A stretch of 64,000 nucleotides of DNA, taken from Chitinophagales bacterium (GTDB taxonomy: Bacteria > Bacteroidota > Bacteroidia > Chitinophagales > CAIOSU01). The notes beneath the pieces were generated by a model. That model worked only from the letters and a program-made list of their open reading frames with translations. It did no database searches and was not told the origin of the DNA. The position numbers were made by a program, and so were the translations under genes. This document shows, piece by piece, positions 44,706 through 53,729 of this stretch. The stretch is taken from NCBI GenBank assembly GCA_018401955.1, contig JAGYJT010000003.1:94343-158342 (forward strand), read 5' to 3'. Every line of letters begins with the position of its first letter. Position 1 is the first letter of the stretch.

Positions 44706-46391
44706 CTATTTTTTTGCAGTAAGAATTTGATTGTACTGGCTTGGGTTTTTCAATATCTCCAAAGCAGTAGTAATATCCTCATCATTATTAAAAGAAACTT
44801 GGATGCGACCAGTGCTATAGTAGTACCTACTTACAATCTCATCTTCCAATATTTTCTTAATCTCTTCTTTATGCTTAGCAAGGTCGTTGTTTTTATCGTG
44901 CTTTACGCTTGCTTTCAGTTTGTTTAGCTCACTAGCAATAGCTTCATAGTATTTTTCATCTTTGGTAGTGCTTTCCAACTCTTTGAGCAGGTCTTCACTT
45001 TTGGTGGCATAATCATAATCTTTACCGCTTAGGTAAGCTATAAAAGATTGATATTCCGCATCGGTCAGTCTGAAATCTTTGGCACTGGCAATAGTTGGGT
45101 TTTGCGCCCTATACAGCGTTGCATAATTAAAAATATGGTTTTTGGTAAGTAAACTCATTGCTATTTTACTTACAGGTTTTCCCTCTACTTCCATATCGGG
45201 GTCAATACCGGCACCATCATACACGGTACGGCCATTGGCTGTTTTAAATGCCACTTTCAAGCTATCGGGCGTTTTAGCGGCATATCCGTTCTCATCTTTG
45301 TGAGAGTAATCAAGTGCTTGTATGCAACGGCCACTCGGGGTATAGTACTTAGCGGTGGTAATTTTCAGTTTAGTGTTGTAAGGCAGGTTGCGAGTAGTTT
45401 GCACCAAACCTTTGCCAAACGACTTTTGACCCACAATTACCGCACGATCCAAATCTTGCAGCGAGCCTGCTACAATCTCTGAAGCAGAAGCGGAACTGCG
45501 ATTTATTAATACAGCAATAGGTATTTGCGTATCTACTGCATTATTAAGGGTTTTAAACGTTTTGTCCCACTCCTTCACTTTGCCCTTGGTTGAAACTATT
45601 TCTTGGTTCTTGTCAACAAATACATTGCTTACGTTTACCGCTTCTGCCAAAAGGCCACCAGGATTACCACGAAGGTCAAAAACCAAACCTTTTATACCTG
45701 GGTTTTTACTTTTTAGGTCTTCCAGAGCATCGTGCACTTCTTTACCCGCATCATCGGTAAAGTTGCTAAGGCGTATATAGCCGGTTTCATTGTTTATCAT
45801 GCCATAGAAGGGCACGTTTTTTATTTTTATTTCTTCGCGGGTAACCAACACTTCCATTTCCTTCTCGGTGCCATCTGGCTGCATACGCAAAATTAATAGC
45901 GTGGTGTTGGTTCCGGCTTGGCCTTTTAGCAAGCTGCTTATATCATTGGTTTCTTTATCAACTACTGATATACCGTCAATTTTGATAAGTTTATCGCCAG
46001 CTAATAGCCCAGCCTTGTTGGCCGCAAAACCTTCGTAAGGTTCTGATATGGTAATGTAGCGGTCAACTTTGCGCACCAATGCACCAATGCCGCCATACTT
46101 ACCTGTGGTTTGCATGCGGTAGCCTTCAATATCGGCCTCGCTAATGTAGCTGGTGTATGGGTCAAGGGAGGTCAACATGCCATCTATGCCTTGGCGCATT
46201 AAGTCGCTGGGCTGCACCTCATCCACGTAGTAGGTGTTCAGCTCTTTGTACATACTGGCGTATATATCCAAGTTCTTCGAAATTTCGAAGTAGCTGTTGC
46301 TATGGGTAAAAGCGATGGGCAGCATGGCTGCTATAATCAGTGCGAAAAGGCCCCTTTTCATCATTTTTGAACTCGTAGTTTTCGGCTTCAT
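44706..46391 (-). CDS. S41 family C-terminal processing peptidase (CtpA-like)
   Basis: The 561-residue product has an N-terminal signal/anchor (about 12-30), a PDZ domain (about 95-175; GIGALVRKVD, GLLAGDKLIKIDG), and the S41 catalytic domain with the nucleophile region NRSSASASEIVAGSLQD (near residue 299) and the partner Lys in FGKGLVQT (near 325). A C-terminal coiled region follows (about 430-540). Such proteases trim exported or envelope proteins from their C-termini in the periplasm. It is monocistronic, ending in a clear terminator, with 195 bp of unremarkable DNA upstream to hpt. Confidence 0.93.
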   Translation of the reverse strand: MKPKTTSSKMMKRGLFALIIAAMLPIAFTHSNSYFEISKNLDIYASMYKELNTYYVDEVQPSDLMRQGIDGMLTSLDPYTSYISEADIEGYRMQTTGKYGGIGALVRKVDRYITISEPYEGFAANKAGLLAGDKLIKIDGISVVDKETNDISSLLKGQAGTNTTLLILRMQPDGTEKEMEVLVTREEIKIKNVPFYGMINNETGYIRLSNFTDDAGKEVHDALEDLKSKNPGIKGLVFDLRGNPGGLLAEAVNVSNVFVDKNQEIVSTKGKVKEWDKTFKTLNNAVDTQIPIAVLINRSSASASEIVAGSLQDLDRAVIVGQKSFGKGLVQTTRNLPYNTKLKITTAKYYTPSGRCIQALDYSHKDENGYAAKTPDSLKVAFKTANGRTVYDGAGIDPDMEVEGKPVSKIAMSLLTKNHIFNYATLYRAQNPTIASAKDFRLTDAEYQSFIAYLSGKDYDYATKSEDLLKELESTTKDEKYYEAIASELNKLKASVKHDKNNDLAKHKEEIKKILEDEIVSRYYYSTGRIQVSFNNDEDITTALEILKNPSQYNQILTAKK

Positions 46392-46586
46392 AGGTCCTTT
46401 GGGTAGGTTAACAATTCTAAATGTAAACTAAAATGTGCCGGTATTACAACCCAAATCTACGTACAGTCGTTCCCGATATACTAATGGTAAAGGTTGTGTT
46501 AATGGTATTTTAATTGAAACGCCCCTCAGAGGAAGGTTGTTTAAGATAATAACGCTAGAGAGGCAAGAAAGATTGTAAAAGATGCT

Positions 46587-47165
46587 TTACTCTTCAACCA
46601 CCTGATAGATATCCTTCAAATTTCTACCAGCGCCGTCGTAATCCAAGCCATAGCCAATGATAAACTCGTTGCTGATGCGGAAACCCACGTAAGGTACATC
46701 GAGTTTGTATTTCAATGCTTCTGGTTTAATAAGCAAAGTGGCAATAGAAATGCTTGCTGGTTGATGTTCTTCAAGCACAGGCAAAAAGCGCGATAGGGTG
46801 GTGCCACTGTCTACAATGTCTTCCAATATTACTATGTGGCGGCCTTTAATTTCTTCCCTAAAGTCCATTATCATCTCTACCTTACCTGTGCTGGTAGTGC
46901 CCGAGTATGACGATAGGCGTGTAAAGGCAATTTCGCAATCGATGTTGATGTGCTTCATTAAATCGGCGGCAAACATAAACGAACCGGTAAGCACCGAAAG
47001 GAAGATGGGCTTTTTGCCCTCGTACTCGCGGGTCATGGCGGCGGCCATTATACGTATGCGCTCTTGTATATCCTCGTAGGGTATAAATACACGGAAACGT
47101 TTGTCTTTTACCCGTACTACAGGTATTTCCTGCTCAGGGACTAACGATGAGTTCTTGTCCAACAT
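46587..47165 (-). CDS. hpt: hypoxanthine phosphoribosyltransferase
   Basis: This purine-salvage enzyme turns hypoxanthine or guanine plus PRPP into IMP or GMP. The 192-residue protein has the PRPP-binding motif VILEDIVDSGTTL (about residues 112-124), the flexible-loop SSYSGTTSTGKV segment and the C-terminal FIIGYGLDYDGAGRNLKDIY purine-binding region. Its start overlaps the end of the LysM glucosaminidase gene by 32 bases in another frame, and the next Met (residue 40) would remove conserved sequence, so the overlapping start stands and translational coupling is likely. Confidence 0.95.
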   Translation of the reverse strand: MLDKNSSLVPEQEIPVVRVKDKRFRVFIPYEDIQERIRIMAAAMTREYEGKKPIFLSVLTGSFMFAADLMKHINIDCEIAFTRLSSYSGTTSTGKVEMIMDFREEIKGRHIVILEDIVDSGTTLSRFLPVLEEHQPASISIATLLIKPEALKYKLDVPYVGFRISNEFIIGYGLDYDGAGRNLKDIYQVVEE

Positions 47166-49188
47166 TGATGCTAGTGGTTGTAAGGTTATTCCATTGGGTT
47201 AATTGCTCCACGGTTACATCATACAACCGCGATATGGCATACAATGTTTGTCCTGCTTCTACAATATGTGTTTTAGTGCCAGTGGTTTTTGGGGCCTCTG
47301 GTTGGCTAGGTTTTGGTTTTTCAACTTCAGGCGTTGGTGGGGCAACGGGGGCAGGGTTTGGCTTGTCGCTTTCATCAGGCGCAGAAGGCTTGTCAACCTT
47401 ACCAATTACCAGTTTTTGACCCGTTTTTAGCATATCATCCATGCCTGGGTTCCACTTGCGTATGTCGTTTACCGATACCTCGTATTGTCTAGCCACGCCG
47501 TATAATGTTTCACCAGCCAATACGGTATGGTATATAGTGCTCTCGTCGCGCTTATTGTTTTCTATCTCGGTTTCTAGCGGCACTTCCTCTTCAACAGTAG
47601 TAGTATTATCATATACCATCAGTTTTTGGCCAGGGCTTACGGTGTAGTCTGCCAGTTCGTTCCACTCTTTTATCTGTTCAACGGTAATGCCGTATTTTTT
47701 GGCAATGCCATACATACTCTCACCAGGCTGCACTATATGATACTCAGGGTACGCCAGTATGTTATCGGGGTCTTCGTCTTGCACATCCTGCACAATAGGG
47801 TCAAGGTCAGTTTCTGGTACTATCACATCCACCACCTTGCCAGCAGTATCTTTTTCAGTTGTTGGCGGATTGATTGGTGCGGTTTTTGGCTTCTCTTTTA
47901 CGGCGGTATCACCAAACACCTCTGGGTTTATTGGCTCAGGCATTTTAGGTGGTTCAACTGGCTTTACATCTCCGTAGCCCACAATTAGTTTTTGACCTGA
48001 CGTTAACTTGGCACCGGTTTTTAAATTGTTCCAAGCTTCAATATCAGCTATAGCTACACCATATTTTTTTGATAGGCTATACATGGTTTCGCCAGCTTGC
48101 AAGGTGTGGTAGTATGGTAAACCTTTATAGCTATTGTTAGTATTGGTTTTGCTTATGGCGGCCAAGCTATCTGCTATTTCCTTTTTTCTTTCTTTTTTCA
48201 GTTGCTCAATGCGCTTATCAAGGTCAGCATTTTTCTGTGCCAACAATTCTTCTGAGCTGTGGGTTTTGGGTTTCTCCTTACACTTGCGCTGCAGGCATAA
48301 ACGCTCGCCTACCAAGGGCTCTTCTCCTGGTACCATTTGGTTCTTTTTGTATAGGGCGCTTAGCTTAATACCTTGCTTGTGAGATATGTAGTGCATGTCT
48401 TCACCGGCCTTTACTTCATGCAGTTTATCAAAGCCTTTGCTGCGTTTGGGTTGTAAATAAATTTTTTGGCCGGGGGTGAGCACTGCGTCAGCGTCTAGGT
48501 CATTATATTTGGTAAGTTGGCGCAGATTCATGTGGTATTGCTTGGCTAAAGTTTCCAAGTTATGCCCTGGCTTTACAATAACCGTTTTGATGTTGTTGAA
48601 CAAGAAAATTTTGTCCGGTATCATTTCCAGTACACTATTCGTATCACTGTAATCAACGGTTGTATCAACTATTTTTTTGGTGTCGAAGCGCGAAAGGTTC
48701 CGCTCTTCAATGATGCGGATAAGTAAATTGGCATATTGTGGATTGGTAGCGTAGCCTGCTCGCGATAGCCCTTTGGCCCAGCTTTTATAATCGGTAGGTT
48801 CTAGTTCAAAAAGCGATGCATATCGTTCTCTGGTTTTCAAAAAGTCTGAATGGTCTCTGTACGATTCAGCATCCGTATCATAAACCCTAAAGCATTCTTG
48901 CTTGGTATCATCATCCATATAGTATCCTCTACCAGTCCAGCCGCTGTGGCATTTTATACCGAAGTGGTTTTTGGCTTTGGTGGTCAATTCACTATTGCCG
49001 TAGTTTGACTCCAAGATACCCTGTGCCAGAGTTATACTGGCAGGTATACCATACAATGCCATCTCGTTTTGCGCTAGTGGCGCAAACTTTTCGATGTACT
49101 GCTCAATAGAGTATTTCTTCAGTTCGGTTTGCGCTGAAGCCACTAGTCCAGCGGCAAGTAATAATATCAGTATAGTTATTTTTTGCAT
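47134..49188 (-). CDS. glucosaminidase with six LysM domains
   Basis: The 684-residue product has a signal peptide, an N-terminal GH73-type glucosaminidase domain (about 20-165; GIPASITLAQGILESNYGNSELT, NHFGIKCHSGW, GRGYYMDDD, catalytic Glu in ILESNYG), then six LysM domains spread over about 205-684 and joined by Pro/Lys/Glu-rich linkers. The first two LysM are divergent; the last four keep the YHTVQAGET-like opening. It should bind and cut peptidoglycan glycan strands in cell separation or remodelling. It is upstream of and overlapping hpt. The many acidic/Pro linkers are typical and not a sign of error. Confidence 0.93.
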   Translation of the reverse strand: MQKITILILLLAAGLVASAQTELKKYSIEQYIEKFAPLAQNEMALYGIPASITLAQGILESNYGNSELTTKAKNHFGIKCHSGWTGRGYYMDDDTKQECFRVYDTDAESYRDHSDFLKTRERYASLFELEPTDYKSWAKGLSRAGYATNPQYANLLIRIIEERNLSRFDTKKIVDTTVDYSDTNSVLEMIPDKIFLFNNIKTVIVKPGHNLETLAKQYHMNLRQLTKYNDLDADAVLTPGQKIYLQPKRSKGFDKLHEVKAGEDMHYISHKQGIKLSALYKKNQMVPGEEPLVGERLCLQRKCKEKPKTHSSEELLAQKNADLDKRIEQLKKERKKEIADSLAAISKTNTNNSYKGLPYYHTLQAGETMYSLSKKYGVAIADIEAWNNLKTGAKLTSGQKLIVGYGDVKPVEPPKMPEPINPEVFGDTAVKEKPKTAPINPPTTEKDTAGKVVDVIVPETDLDPIVQDVQDEDPDNILAYPEYHIVQPGESMYGIAKKYGITVEQIKEWNELADYTVSPGQKLMVYDNTTTVEEEVPLETEIENNKRDESTIYHTVLAGETLYGVARQYEVSVNDIRKWNPGMDDMLKTGQKLVIGKVDKPSAPDESDKPNPAPVAPPTPEVEKPKPSQPEAPKTTGTKTHIVEAGQTLYAISRLYDVTVEQLTQWNNLTTTSINVGQELIVSP

Positions 49189-49198
49189 CGCGTTGTTC

Positions 49199-49229
49199 GT
49201 ATCAAGATATGAGTATCAAGTATCAAGAC
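49199..49229. repeat. TATCAAG heptamer tract
   Basis: Upstream of the LysM gene the plus strand reads GTATCAAG, a spacer ATATGA, then GTATCAA GTATCAA GAC (7-base period). It is a second heptamer family, distinct from ACYARTA. Confidence 0.55.
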
Positions 49230-49390
49230 AAATCATGTTTTACAGCTACTTTCCAGGGGCTGATGTTCATGTTTAAATCTCTCATTTCATATTCTAAGTT
49301 GAGGTATGGCACTAGGCAGTATACTCCAACCTCAAAAATAACGCTTCATGCAGCGGTTTTGGGGTGCAATTATCAACAAAAAGAAAGGCG

Positions 49391-50029
49391 CTATACAGTT
49401 TTTCGGGCAATAAGGATGCCATCGCGTATGGGTACCATTACGGTTTCAACCCTAGGGTCGGCCATTAGTTTGGCGTTAAATGCTACCAATGCTGCGGTAT
49501 CTTTATCTTGCTTTTCGGCAATTACTTTGCCGCTCCAAAGTACATTATCCGCCAATATGTATCCGCCCGTTGCTACTTGGTCAATTACTTGGTCGTAATA
49601 TTTGGCGTAGTTTATTTTATCGGCATCAATAAATACTAAATCAAATGGTCCTTGTAAGGCGGGTATTATCTCAAGGGCATTACCAATGTGGTATTGCACC
49701 TTATTGGTTATGCCAGCTTTCTCAAAATAGCTACGCACCAATTCTTCCAGCTCTTCATTAATGTCGATGGTATGCAAGGTACCGCCATCTTGTAAACCTT
49801 CAGCAAGACAAATGGCAGAGTAGCCTGTATAGGTGCCCACTTCCAAAATGGTTTTAGGTTTTATCATTTGACTCATCATGGCCAAAAAACGCCCTTGCAA
49901 ATGTCCCGAAATCATACGGGGCATCATTACCTTGGCATTGGTCTCTCGGTTAAGTTGTTGCAGTACTTCGTTTTCTTGGGTAGTATGTTGCCCCACATAC
50001 TCTTCTAGCGCTTCGGGTAAAAACTCCAT
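49391..50029 (-). CDS. SAM-dependent O-methyltransferase (COMT/CCoAOMT type)
   Basis: The 212-residue cytoplasmic protein has the SAM-binding glycine motif ILEVGTYTGYSAICL (residues 61-75), the TIDINEE acidic motif, the VFIDADKINYAKY metal/SAM region, LADNVLWSGKV and the closing PIRDGILIA strand, all of the class I O-methyltransferase 3 family. These act on catechol-like or phenolic compounds with a divalent metal; the physiological substrate here is unknown. It is a separate unit between the small gene at 50163 and the LysM gene; 202 bp lie downstream, with a heptamer tract but no RNA gene seen. Confidence 0.93.
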   Translation of the reverse strand: MEFLPEALEEYVGQHTTQENEVLQQLNRETNAKVMMPRMISGHLQGRFLAMMSQMIKPKTILEVGTYTGYSAICLAEGLQDGGTLHTIDINEELEELVRSYFEKAGITNKVQYHIGNALEIIPALQGPFDLVFIDADKINYAKYYDQVIDQVATGGYILADNVLWSGKVIAEKQDKDTAALVAFNAKLMADPRVETVMVPIRDGILIARKTV

Positions 50030-50086
50030 TTATTCACGGTTTATGTTTGGCAAAACTATAAAAAATAGCTTTGGCTGATACTAATA

Positions 50087-50117
50087 AAATAGGGCCCGCA
50101 AACTGCGAGCCCTATTT
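50087..50117 (-). terminator. hairpin terminator after the 50163 gene
   Basis: AAATAGGGC pairs with GCCCTATTT around a partly paired CGC/GCG inner stem, followed on the minus strand by a short T-rich tract (TTATTAG). Confidence 0.6.
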
Positions 50118-50162
50118 CGGCTTTATATAAAGAAGGGGTTCGTTTATGTTAACTAACAATAA

Positions 50163-50375
50163 TTATTTGCCATTGCCCCACACTCCAAAGCGTTTGCTTA
50201 GTTGGCGATAAGCTTTTTCGTCGCTGTTGTCAAAAAAATCAACAAGCTTACCCACAAAACGGGTATCGTTCATCATGTTGTTGTTTCTGGCAGCATTGCT
50301 GCGCTGGTTCAACTGCTCGTTTATGGCATCGGCCAAAAACTGCTGTCTTTGTCTCGGGTCGTTCAAGTTTCCCAT
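50163..50375 (-). CDS. small hypothetical protein, 70 aa
   Basis: I do not recognise it. The protein is hydrophilic, rich in Asn, Arg and Gln (QRQQFLADAINEQLNQRS, NAARNNNMMND), with a C-terminal FGVWGNGK and no hydrophobic segment, so it is cytoplasmic or disordered. It is flanked by terminators on both sides (50087-50117 after it; 50455-50487 after recA), so it has its own transcript, which supports it being real. Codon pattern looks coding; no family assignment. Confidence 0.6.
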   Translation of the reverse strand: MGNLNDPRQRQQFLADAINEQLNQRSNAARNNNMMNDTRFVGKLVDFFDNSDEKAYRQLSKRFGVWGNGK

Positions 50376-50454
50376 GGCCTTTTGTTTTTAAGATGCGTTT
50401 AAATCAATCCTATAATCAATAAACCAATTCCGTGCCAAAAATAAATTGAACAAC

Positions 50455-50487
50455 AAAAAAGCCCTTCGTCTCTCGAAAACGAAGGGC
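50455..50487 (-). terminator. rho-independent terminator after recA
   Basis: GCCCTTCGT (50461-50469) pairs with ACGAAGGGC (50479-50487). On the minus strand the stem is followed by TTTTTT, so it ends recA transcription. Confidence 0.85.
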
Positions 50488-50554
50488 TTTTGAAGATTTG
50501 TAGGTAAGCTAATCGCTTGGTTTACAAATCTTTATTAAAGATATGCTAAATGTG

Positions 50555-51610
50555 CTATTCTGCTTCGGCAGCTTCGGGTTTTTCCATCGGCAGCATGTTT
50601 ACTTTTATCTGCTGGCGTATTTTGCCCTCAATCTCTGTCATCAATTCGGGGTTGTCAAGCAACAGTTCTTTCACCGACTCTCTACCTTGTCCCAACTTGG
50701 TGCTGTCATAGGCAAACCATGAGCCGCTCTTTTGTAGTATACCATGCTCTACACCTAGGTCAACTATTTCGCCTACTTTACTAATACCACGGCCATACAT
50801 AATATCAAACTCAACAACTTTGAACGGTGGCGCCATTTTGTTTTTCACCACCTTAACCTTGGTGCGGTTACCTACCACTTCGTCTTTATCCTTCAACTGA
50901 CCTATACGGCGGATATCCAAACGTACCGATGCGTAAAATTTCAAGGCATTACCACCGGTAGTGGTTTCTGGGTTGCCAAACATTACACCAATTTTCTCAC
51001 GCAACTGGTTGATGAAGATACAGATACATCCACTCTTATTAATAGCGCCAGTTAGTTTACGCAAGGCTTGCGACATCAAACGTGCCTGAAGGCCCATTTT
51101 GCTATCGCCCATTTCACCTTCCAACTCACCACGTGGTACAAGTGCCGCAACCGAGTCAATTACTACCACATCTAATGCGCCAGAGCGAATAAGGTGTTCG
51201 GCAATATCCAAAGCTTGCTCACCATTATCTGGCTGAGAAATCAAAAGATTATCTACATCCACACCCAAGGCTTGGGCGTAGTTTTTATCAAAAGCGTGCT
51301 CGGCATCAATTACGGCGCATATGCCGCCTTTTTTCTGTGCCTCGGCAATAACGTGTATCGCCAAAGTTGTTTTACCAGAAGACTCCGGACCATAAATTTC
51401 AACCACGCGGCCACGGGGCAAACCGCCAATGCCTAATGCAATATCGAGGCCCAAAGAGCCGCTTGATACTGAATCAACGGCAATTACACGCTCGTCACCA
51501 AGCTTCATTATCGTTCCTTTGCCATATACTTTCTCCAGCTTGTCTACAGTTAGTTGTAGCGCTTTTAACCTTTCGGCGCTGGTGTTTTGATCTTTTGGGT
51601 TTGCTGCCAT
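50555..51610 (-). CDS. recA: recombinase A
   Basis: RecA forms filaments on single-stranded DNA for homologous recombination and triggers LexA cleavage. The 351-residue length is normal. The Walker A box GPESSGKT is at residues 74-81; [36 protein letters not shown] (Walker B) and the [22 protein letters not shown] loop-2 region all follow. The acidic C-terminus ends EAAEAE. Upstream, 51611-51678 holds an ACYARTA heptamer tract between the start and the four-helix-bundle gene. Confidence 0.98.
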   Translation of the reverse strand: MAANPKDQNTSAERLKALQLTVDKLEKVYGKGTIMKLGDERVIAVDSVSSGSLGLDIALGIGGLPRGRVVEIYGPESSGKTTLAIHVIAEAQKKGGICAVIDAEHAFDKNYAQALGVDVDNLLISQPDNGEQALDIAEHLIRSGALDVVVIDSVAALVPRGELEGEMGDSKMGLQARLMSQALRKLTGAINKSGCICIFINQLREKIGVMFGNPETTTGGNALKFYASVRLDIRRIGQLKDKDEVVGNRTKVKVVKNKMAPPFKVVEFDIMYGRGISKVGEIVDLGVEHGILQKSGSWFAYDSTKLGQGRESVKELLLDNPELMTEIEGKIRQQIKVNMLPMEKPEAAEAE

Positions 51611-51626
51611 CGCAATTTAGATTTTT

Positions 51627-51657
51627 GTTATTAGTTACAGGTTATTAGTTATTGGTT
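51627..51657. repeat. ACYARTA heptamer tract, left arm
   Basis: On the minus strand the tract reads ACCAATA, ACTAATA, ACCTGTA, ACTAATA, AC. It lies between recA and the four-helix-bundle gene and is the inverted counterpart of the tract at 52099-52132. Confidence 0.75.
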
Positions 51658-51678
51658 GCTTTACAAGGTACAATTTTA

Positions 51679-52077
51679 CTACAGTTCCTTTTTGGTTTTT
51701 AGATACTTTATAAAGCCATTTATTTTTTTGTTGAGCGAATCTATTTTTAGGTTAAAGGAAGACAACGTTTCATTATCAATATAGTTACAATCCAATGCAC
51801 ATATCAAATGGTCTTTAGTTTCTTGTAATGAGCCCCTTGACTGTCTGCAAAACTGTATAAACTCCTGGTAATGGAACCTTCCATATCCTTCAGCTATATT
51901 GTTACCTACCGAACGGCTACTTCTAATTATTTGGTCACCAAGTTTATATTTTTCGTCAAAAGGGAAACTAAGAGCAAGAGCGTACACATCGTTCCTAAGT
52001 TGTCTAGCTTCCTGCCAAACTAATAGGTCTTCAAACGTTTTCAGTCCCGTATATACCTTTGATTCTTGCATCGCCAT
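51679..52077 (-). CDS. four-helix-bundle protein (23S rRNA intervening-sequence protein family)
   Basis: The 132-residue protein matches the family by FEDLLVWQEARQLRNDVY, FPFDEKYKLGDQIIRSSRSVGNNIAEGYGR and the QSRGSLQETKDHL segments, and should fold as a helical bundle that pentamerises. The family was found inside 23S rRNA insertions and includes the accessory avd protein of diversity-generating retroelements; single copies are common in Bacteroidota and their function is unclear. It is flanked by inverted ACYARTA heptamer arms. The ATG at 52077 is preceded by a second in-frame Met possibility two codons downstream. It is a separate unit from recA. Confidence 0.92.
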   Translation of the reverse strand: MAMQESKVYTGLKTFEDLLVWQEARQLRNDVYALALSFPFDEKYKLGDQIIRSSRSVGNNIAEGYGRFHYQEFIQFCRQSRGSLQETKDHLICALDCNYIDNETLSSFNLKIDSLNKKINGFIKYLKTKKEL

Positions 52078-52098
52078 AAATTGAAACCGTAAATCTAT

Positions 52099-52132
52099 TT
52101 ACTAATTAACTAGTAACAAGTTAACCAATAAC
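52099..52132. repeat. ACYARTA heptamer tract, right arm
   Basis: On the plus strand the tract reads ACTAATTA, ACTAGTA, ACAAGTTA, ACCAATA, AC (7-8-base units). It is opposite in orientation to the tract at 51627-51657, so both arms enclose the four-helix-bundle gene. Confidence 0.7.
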
Positions 52133-52155
52133 TTTAAGTACCAACAAAATTAGTA

Positions 52156-52815
52156 TTATTTTACTAAAGACCTAATATTTTGAGCAAAATATTTACAAAT
52201 ATCTTGCAATCCACATTGCTCACACTTGGGGTTGCGCGCCACACATACGTATCGGCCATGTAAAATTAGCCAATGGTGCGCATCGGGTATATCTTCTTCG
52301 GGTATGTGGCGCACCAGTTGTTTCTCGGTGAGCAGTGGGTTATGTCTAGCCGTATTGGTGGTAAGCCCTATGCGATTGCTCACGCGCATTACGTGCGTAT
52401 CAACGGCCATATTGGGTTGGCGGTATAGCACAGAGGTTACCACGTGGGCCGTTTTTCTGCCCACCCCTTGCAACGATTGCAGCTCTTTAACTTCTTGCGG
52501 TACTTCGCCACCAAATTCATCCATCAGCTTGCGGGCCATAGCCACCAAATGTTTGCTCTTATTATTAGGATAACTGATGCTGCGGATGATTTTAAAAATC
52601 TCCTCGGGCTCGGCTTTGGCCATCGCTTCGGCATCGGGATATTGCTCAAACAGGGCAGGGGTGGTAAGGTTTACGCGCTTATCGGTGCACTGTGCGGATA
52701 GGATAACAGCCACCAACAACTCAAACGGTGTTTCATAGTCCAATTCGGTTTCGGCAAAGCGGTACTCGTTGCTTAGGTATTCCAGGCTTTGTTTATATAG
52801 CTCCTTACGGGTCAT
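52156..52815 (-). CDS. nth: endonuclease III
   Basis: This bifunctional glycosylase/AP lyase removes oxidised pyrimidines. The 219-residue protein has the helix-hairpin-helix LQGVGRKTA with the catalytic Lys at 121, the catalytic Asp139 in AVDTHV, and the iron-sulfur ligands C-x6-C-x2-C-x5-C at Cys191, 198, 201 and 207. All key residues are present. It is the intact base-excision glycosylase of the window, in contrast to the broken mutY. Confidence 0.96.
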   Translation of the reverse strand: MTRKELYKQSLEYLSNEYRFAETELDYETPFELLVAVILSAQCTDKRVNLTTPALFEQYPDAEAMAKAEPEEIFKIIRSISYPNNKSKHLVAMARKLMDEFGGEVPQEVKELQSLQGVGRKTAHVVTSVLYRQPNMAVDTHVMRVSNRIGLTTNTARHNPLLTEKQLVRHIPEEDIPDAHHWLILHGRYVCVARNPKCEQCGLQDICKYFAQNIRSLVK

Positions 52816-52915
52816 GGTGCTGCTAATTTATCCTTTGCATTTGGCATTTCATCTTTTCGGGTGCAACTTTGAACCAAATGGGGGTTAAATTTCTTATCCT
52901 ACTAAACTATTTGCC

Positions 52916-53044
52916 GTGCTCACTACTATATTTCTTGTTGCCGCCTCTAAAAACATTGCCTTTGTAGGCGTAGCCATCGTAATGGTGTTTGTGGTATATG
53001 GCTACTACCTCGATATCAAGAAGAAGAACGAAGGCCGCCACTAG
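52916..53044 (+). CDS. possible small single-span membrane protein, 42 aa
   Basis: From a GTG at 52916 the frame reads about 30 hydrophobic residues (FLVAASKNIAFVGVAIVMVF) followed by GYYLDIKKKNEGRH and a TAG. One membrane span with a basic tail is the usual form of real small membrane proteins, but no homologue comes to mind, the start codon is weak, and no ribosome site is evident. It could be spurious. The RraA-like gene follows 67 bp later on the same strand. Confidence 0.35.
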   Translation: MLTTIFLVAASKNIAFVGVAIVMVFVVYGYYLDIKKKNEGRH

Positions 53045-53111
53045 GCTTTCCCTTTCCGCAGATGATTTTGTAATTTCAGGGTGTGTAATTATTAACCCAA
53101 CAACCAACCCC

Positions 53112-53591
53112 ATGACCTACAAAACCGCCGACTTATCTGACGACCACAGCGCCAACCTTAAAGTACCTTACGACATTTTCCAGAGCTATGGCCTCAAGCC
53201 CGATTTTCATGGAGAGATTGTTACCGTTAAGGTGTTTGAAGACAATGTGCTGGTAAAGGCTCAGTTGGAGACCGACGGCACAGGTAAAGTGCTGGTAGTT
53301 GATGGTGGCGGCAGTACCCGTTGCGCACTATTGGGTGATAATGTTGCCGCGTTGGTGGAGAAAAACGGTTGGGCCGGTTTGGTAATAAACGGTGCTATAC
53401 GCGATGCCGCCGATATTGATGGCATGAACGTGGCCATTAAAGCATTGGGCACACATCCGTTTAAGAGCGTTAAGAAGGGAGAGGGCGATGTAAACATCCC
53501 AGTTACTTTTGGCGGCATCACTATTAACCCTGGAGAGTATCTATACTCTGATGCTGACGGCATTATCATTGCCGCTAGTAAGTTGCATTAA
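53112..53591 (+). CDS. RraA-like protein (ribonuclease E regulator family)
   Basis: The 159-residue protein carries the RraA hallmark VLVVDGGGSTRCALLGDNVAAL and the following GWAGLVINGAIRDAADI and ALGTHPFKSVKKGEGD segments. In enterobacteria RraA inhibits RNase E; many relatives act instead as 4-hydroxy-4-methyl-2-oxoglutarate aldolases. The ATG at 53112 fits the family opening (TADLSDDH); an upstream extension to 52989 would add 41 unrelated residues. Which activity applies is not decided by sequence reading. Confidence 0.9.
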   Translation: MTYKTADLSDDHSANLKVPYDIFQSYGLKPDFHGEIVTVKVFEDNVLVKAQLETDGTGKVLVVDGGGSTRCALLGDNVAALVEKNGWAGLVINGAIRDAADIDGMNVAIKALGTHPFKSVKKGEGDVNIPVTFGGITINPGEYLYSDADGIIIAASKLH

Positions 53592-53729
53592 GTTTTATTT
53601 TACAAGTAGCGTCTTGCAAAAGGGGCACTATCGCTTACTTGTTGGTAGTGAATGTGGATATGTGAAGAATATTTGCATTTGGTTTGGCAATGGTTTGAGT
53701 ATTTTTATTTCAGCCAATACCAAGCGACC

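Noticed and set aside
52989..53111. Longer start for the RraA-like protein
   Set aside because: The added 41 residues are unrelated to the family and the ATG at 53112 fits it.
52907..53113. 68-residue minus-strand frame
   Set aside because: No supporting motif; overlaps a better plus-strand candidate and the RraA leader.
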